From positions 3,228,001 through 3,292,000 of the forward strand of contig CAJHZI010000649.1 of NCBI GenBank assembly GCA_905160935.1: DNA of 64,000 nt, read 5' to 3'. How positions within the stretch are numbered: position 1 is the stretch's first letter; every line of letters begins with the position of its first letter. Source of the DNA: Enchytraeus crypticus. Taxonomy: Eukaryota > Annelida > Clitellata > Enchytraeida > Enchytraeidae. The notes beneath the pieces are model-generated. The model saw only the letters and a list, made by a program, of their open reading frames with translations. It was not told the origin of the DNA and searched no databases. Position numbers and translations under genes: made by a program. This document shows positions 61,947-64,000 of the stretch, one piece after another.

Positions 61947-62296
61947 TCATAGACCATCTAAACTGACCAAAATTTTAATAAACGACACATCATCCTTTAT
62001 GTAGCCACTGTTCGAACTCTCCAGATTTGGCAGTGGCATTAATTTTGGACAACCGCTGGCAATATTCATTTCCGTCACTGGTCTTTTGAATGAGGAGCTT
62101 GTTGCATCAGGGTAGAATGCATCTATCACGTGATTATTGTCATTCTGAGCCATAAACATCAGTGTCACTTTCTGTTTGAATGGCCACTTGAGTAGAGCAT
62201 CATATTGCCCTCTCATGACAACGAAGAACAGCGACACGTGAGTTCCCTTTCCCACTCCGTCTCCGTTCAGGTACAGTCGAGCGCATACTCTGTAAC
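61947..62296 (-). CDS. TRAF: TRAF gene, last coding exon (TRAF-C/MATH domain)
   Basis: 116 codons and TGA after a phase-1 acceptor TCAACAG. The exon gives most of the TRAF-C (MATH) domain: GYRVCARLYLNGDGVGKGTH, LSLFFVVMRGQYDALLKWPF-type core (here VSLFFVVM), QKVTLMFM, TSSSFKRPVTEMNIASGCP and YIKDDVSFIKILV. The domain binds cytoplasmic tails of TNF-receptor and Toll/IL-1 family receptors. The short terminus DGL after the last strand and the VIDAF/TSSSFxRPV segments resemble TRAF2, while the KWPFKQ part also resembles TRAF3, so the subtype is left open. Confidence 0.92.
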
Positions 62297-63163
62297 CTGT
62301 TGAAATAGACACATCAATAGATCAACGCTTTTTAAATCATACTATGTTATAATAGATCATCATCATCATCATCGTCATTATCATCATCAACACCATCATC
62401 ATAATCATCATCATTCCATGTTGAATCTCAGTTTAACTAGACCAGATACAAATAGACCTTCTCCATTCCACATATTTGAGATTTCCATTCGTATTATTGA
62501 AGTTTCAATAAAACGTAATTAAAATCGAATGTACTCAAGTCAACATTCAGGTATATTGCAGAATTATACACATGCATCACATCGTACGTTTCGGAGACCC
62601 CTGGAATGTACACCATCGTTATTTGGAGCCCATCGACAATCCAAAGCAACTACGACTGAAGTATTTTCGCACATTGGAAAAGAGTTCAAATTTAAGAAAT
62701 GAAACATTGTTTGAAAGCTATGCTAATCTTTTCGACAATATGCAAAACACACTATATATTAAAAGTTATTTTATACACTAAGGGAAGTTTGAAAATATAA
62801 GTAGGTAGTATTGCGTACAGTAAAAACAGCAACTAAAGATACAATCATTGTTTTGAACCTTCCAAAACTAAAAAGTATCATCTAGTGATTAAAGAACACC
62901 TAACCACCTAACGATGTAAAACTTTTGCCTGACTAATAACAATCAATTCACTTACAGAATACCTGGCTATAAAATAGATTTCATATAGAAACAATTCAAA
63001 ATAAAACAAAAATTAATAAAGCCATCTGCTTGTGTATATTGATTCAATTAATTACCAGCTAGAGAGAAAAATATAAATTTCAGTAAAAATTAGTCTAGTA
63101 CACAGTGCTCAGAACAAAACTTTTTAACGAATGCAAAATATGAATATGAATATATAGAATATA

Positions 63164-63219
<56 letters not shown>

Positions 63220-63451
63220 TACTATAATTAATTGATCCTATAGTTAGCAACAAAAATGGTCACAGATTGGAAAACATAAAAATTTAAAACGAAAATATTA
63301 GGAAAATACATACACTGTAAACAATACAGTTATTCATAACGTATTTTTATTACATAGTTAATTATTATTGAGGAGCTAGAAAACAGCATAATTATTTAAT
63401 GTCAGTCTTATCATCTTACAAACACAACAACAAGTTACTCCTCACTCGTAC
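62297..63451. other. TRAF intron with LINE tail and TA microsatellite
   Basis: (ATC)n and TTGAATCTCAGTTTAACTAG at 62355-62460 is another short GAT-tailed LINE tip. A (TA)n run spans about 63170-63211. A 69-codon frame at 62572-62781 has no identifiable domain. Confidence 0.7.
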
Positions 63452-63713
63452 CTGTCCGGCTGGTATAGAATGCCGGAGAGTAGATGCTGGGAACTTTGGA
63501 AGAGATTGCGTCCTGACGCCTCTGCTTCAAATTGTTAATCTTCCACAGCAGAACTCCGTCATAACTAGTTTGTTCCAGAGAGGTTACGCGCAAGTCCAGC
63601 TCAGATATGACGGCTTCTTTCATCGCCACCTGTCGTTCCAGAGCCTTGATTCTCTCTTCTGCTCGTTTTAGTTGCTCTCTGTCTGTCAGTTGCTGCTTCT
63701 CCGTATCATCAAC
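63452..63713 (-). CDS. TRAF: TRAF gene, penultimate exon (coiled coil and start of TRAF-C)
   Basis: 87 codons plus one base between acceptor TTCTGCAG and donor GTACGA. It starts with a coiled coil (LKRAEERIKALERQVAMKEA) and continues VISELDLRVTSLEQTSYDGV and LLWKINNLKQRRQDAISSKV. It ends SPAFYTSRTG, which joins in phase to GYRVCARLY of the next exon. RING and zinc-finger exons must lie beyond position 64000. Confidence 0.92.
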
Positions 63714-64000
63714 CTGCAGAAAATTGTCGTCTTGATTACAAAGTTTAAGATAAACTTTCTGGAGCCATTTCTAGACGAGCAACAACTGACTGATATAGAC
63801 CTTTTATAATATGTAGTGGTAGCTTTGTTCACATAATAAACAAAGTCTAATGGGGGAGCGGGAAGGGGAGTGTGCTTATATTTCCGGCTGGCAATATTCT
63901 ATATATTCCCATATATTTATTATGCTTTTCGTCATTTGTTAACAGAATGGTGTTTTAAAACTTGCAAAAAAATTATATTACCATTACTTATCAAATGATG
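63714..64000. other. TRAF upstream intron, running off the window
   Basis: No exon was recognised to the right edge. Confidence 0.55.

Noticed and set aside
62572..62781. Possible BEL/Pao polymerase fragment (KYFRTLEKSSNLRNETLFES)
   Set aside because: Only a short, weak resemblance, with no protease, RT or integrase motif nearby.

Overview
This 64 kb window is AT-rich animal DNA. It has GT-AG introns in genes of animal families, many different transposons, TA microsatellites and minisatellites. PSMA1, a MAF-type bZIP gene, a TRAF gene and a TRIM-NHL-like relic point to an invertebrate animal; the phylum cannot be fixed from the sequence (a tunicate is only a guess).

Layout. 1-2.3 kb: AT-rich DNA with a LINE scrap. 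2311-18581: a non-autonomous hAT transposon (8-bp target duplication CGGATGGC), split by a 14,529-bp Polinton/Maverick (adintovirus-like provirus) at 2719-17247. The Polinton has 297-bp terminal inverted repeats differing at 2 positions and a 6-bp duplication GTTAAT. 18.6-24.9 kb: SINE/LINE debris and the RING/B-box half of a broken TRIM-like gene. 24.95-29.8 kb: a decayed CR1-like LINE. 31.5-32.3 kb: the beta-propeller half of the TRIM-like gene, followed by a GC-rich minisatellite. 35.1-37.05 kb: a DD37D mariner with perfect 49-bp inverted repeats. 43.1-44.0 kb: a single-exon MAF-family gene. 44.7-45.3 kb: a 159-bp tandem repeat. 48.2-57.6 kb: the complete 11-exon PSMA1 gene on the minus strand, with a LINE in its last intron. 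58.2-61.1 kb: LINE 3' ends. 61.9-63.7 kb: the last two coding exons of a TRAF gene that continues past the right edge.

The Polinton is the centre of interest. It encodes an almost complete virus-like set: protein-primed DNA polymerase B with an OTU-like N-terminus, integrase, packaging ATPase, adenain-type protease, double-jelly-roll major capsid protein, penton-type minor capsid protein, a phospholipase A2 protein, pVI/pX-like small virion proteins, a two-helix membrane protein, a fibre-like protein with a shaft/YVD motif, and an H-type-lectin-like gene on the opposite strand. Fourteen of fifteen ATG-started genes begin in the context TAAATG, mostly TAATAAATG, behind short spacers that cluster at 6-7 or 15 bp. 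This looks like the poxvirus late-promoter element and at the same time contains the AATAAA poly(A) signal. Two lesions stand out: an in-frame TGA in the polymerase gene, and an integrase frame with no usable ATG that overlaps the phospholipase gene across an A-run.
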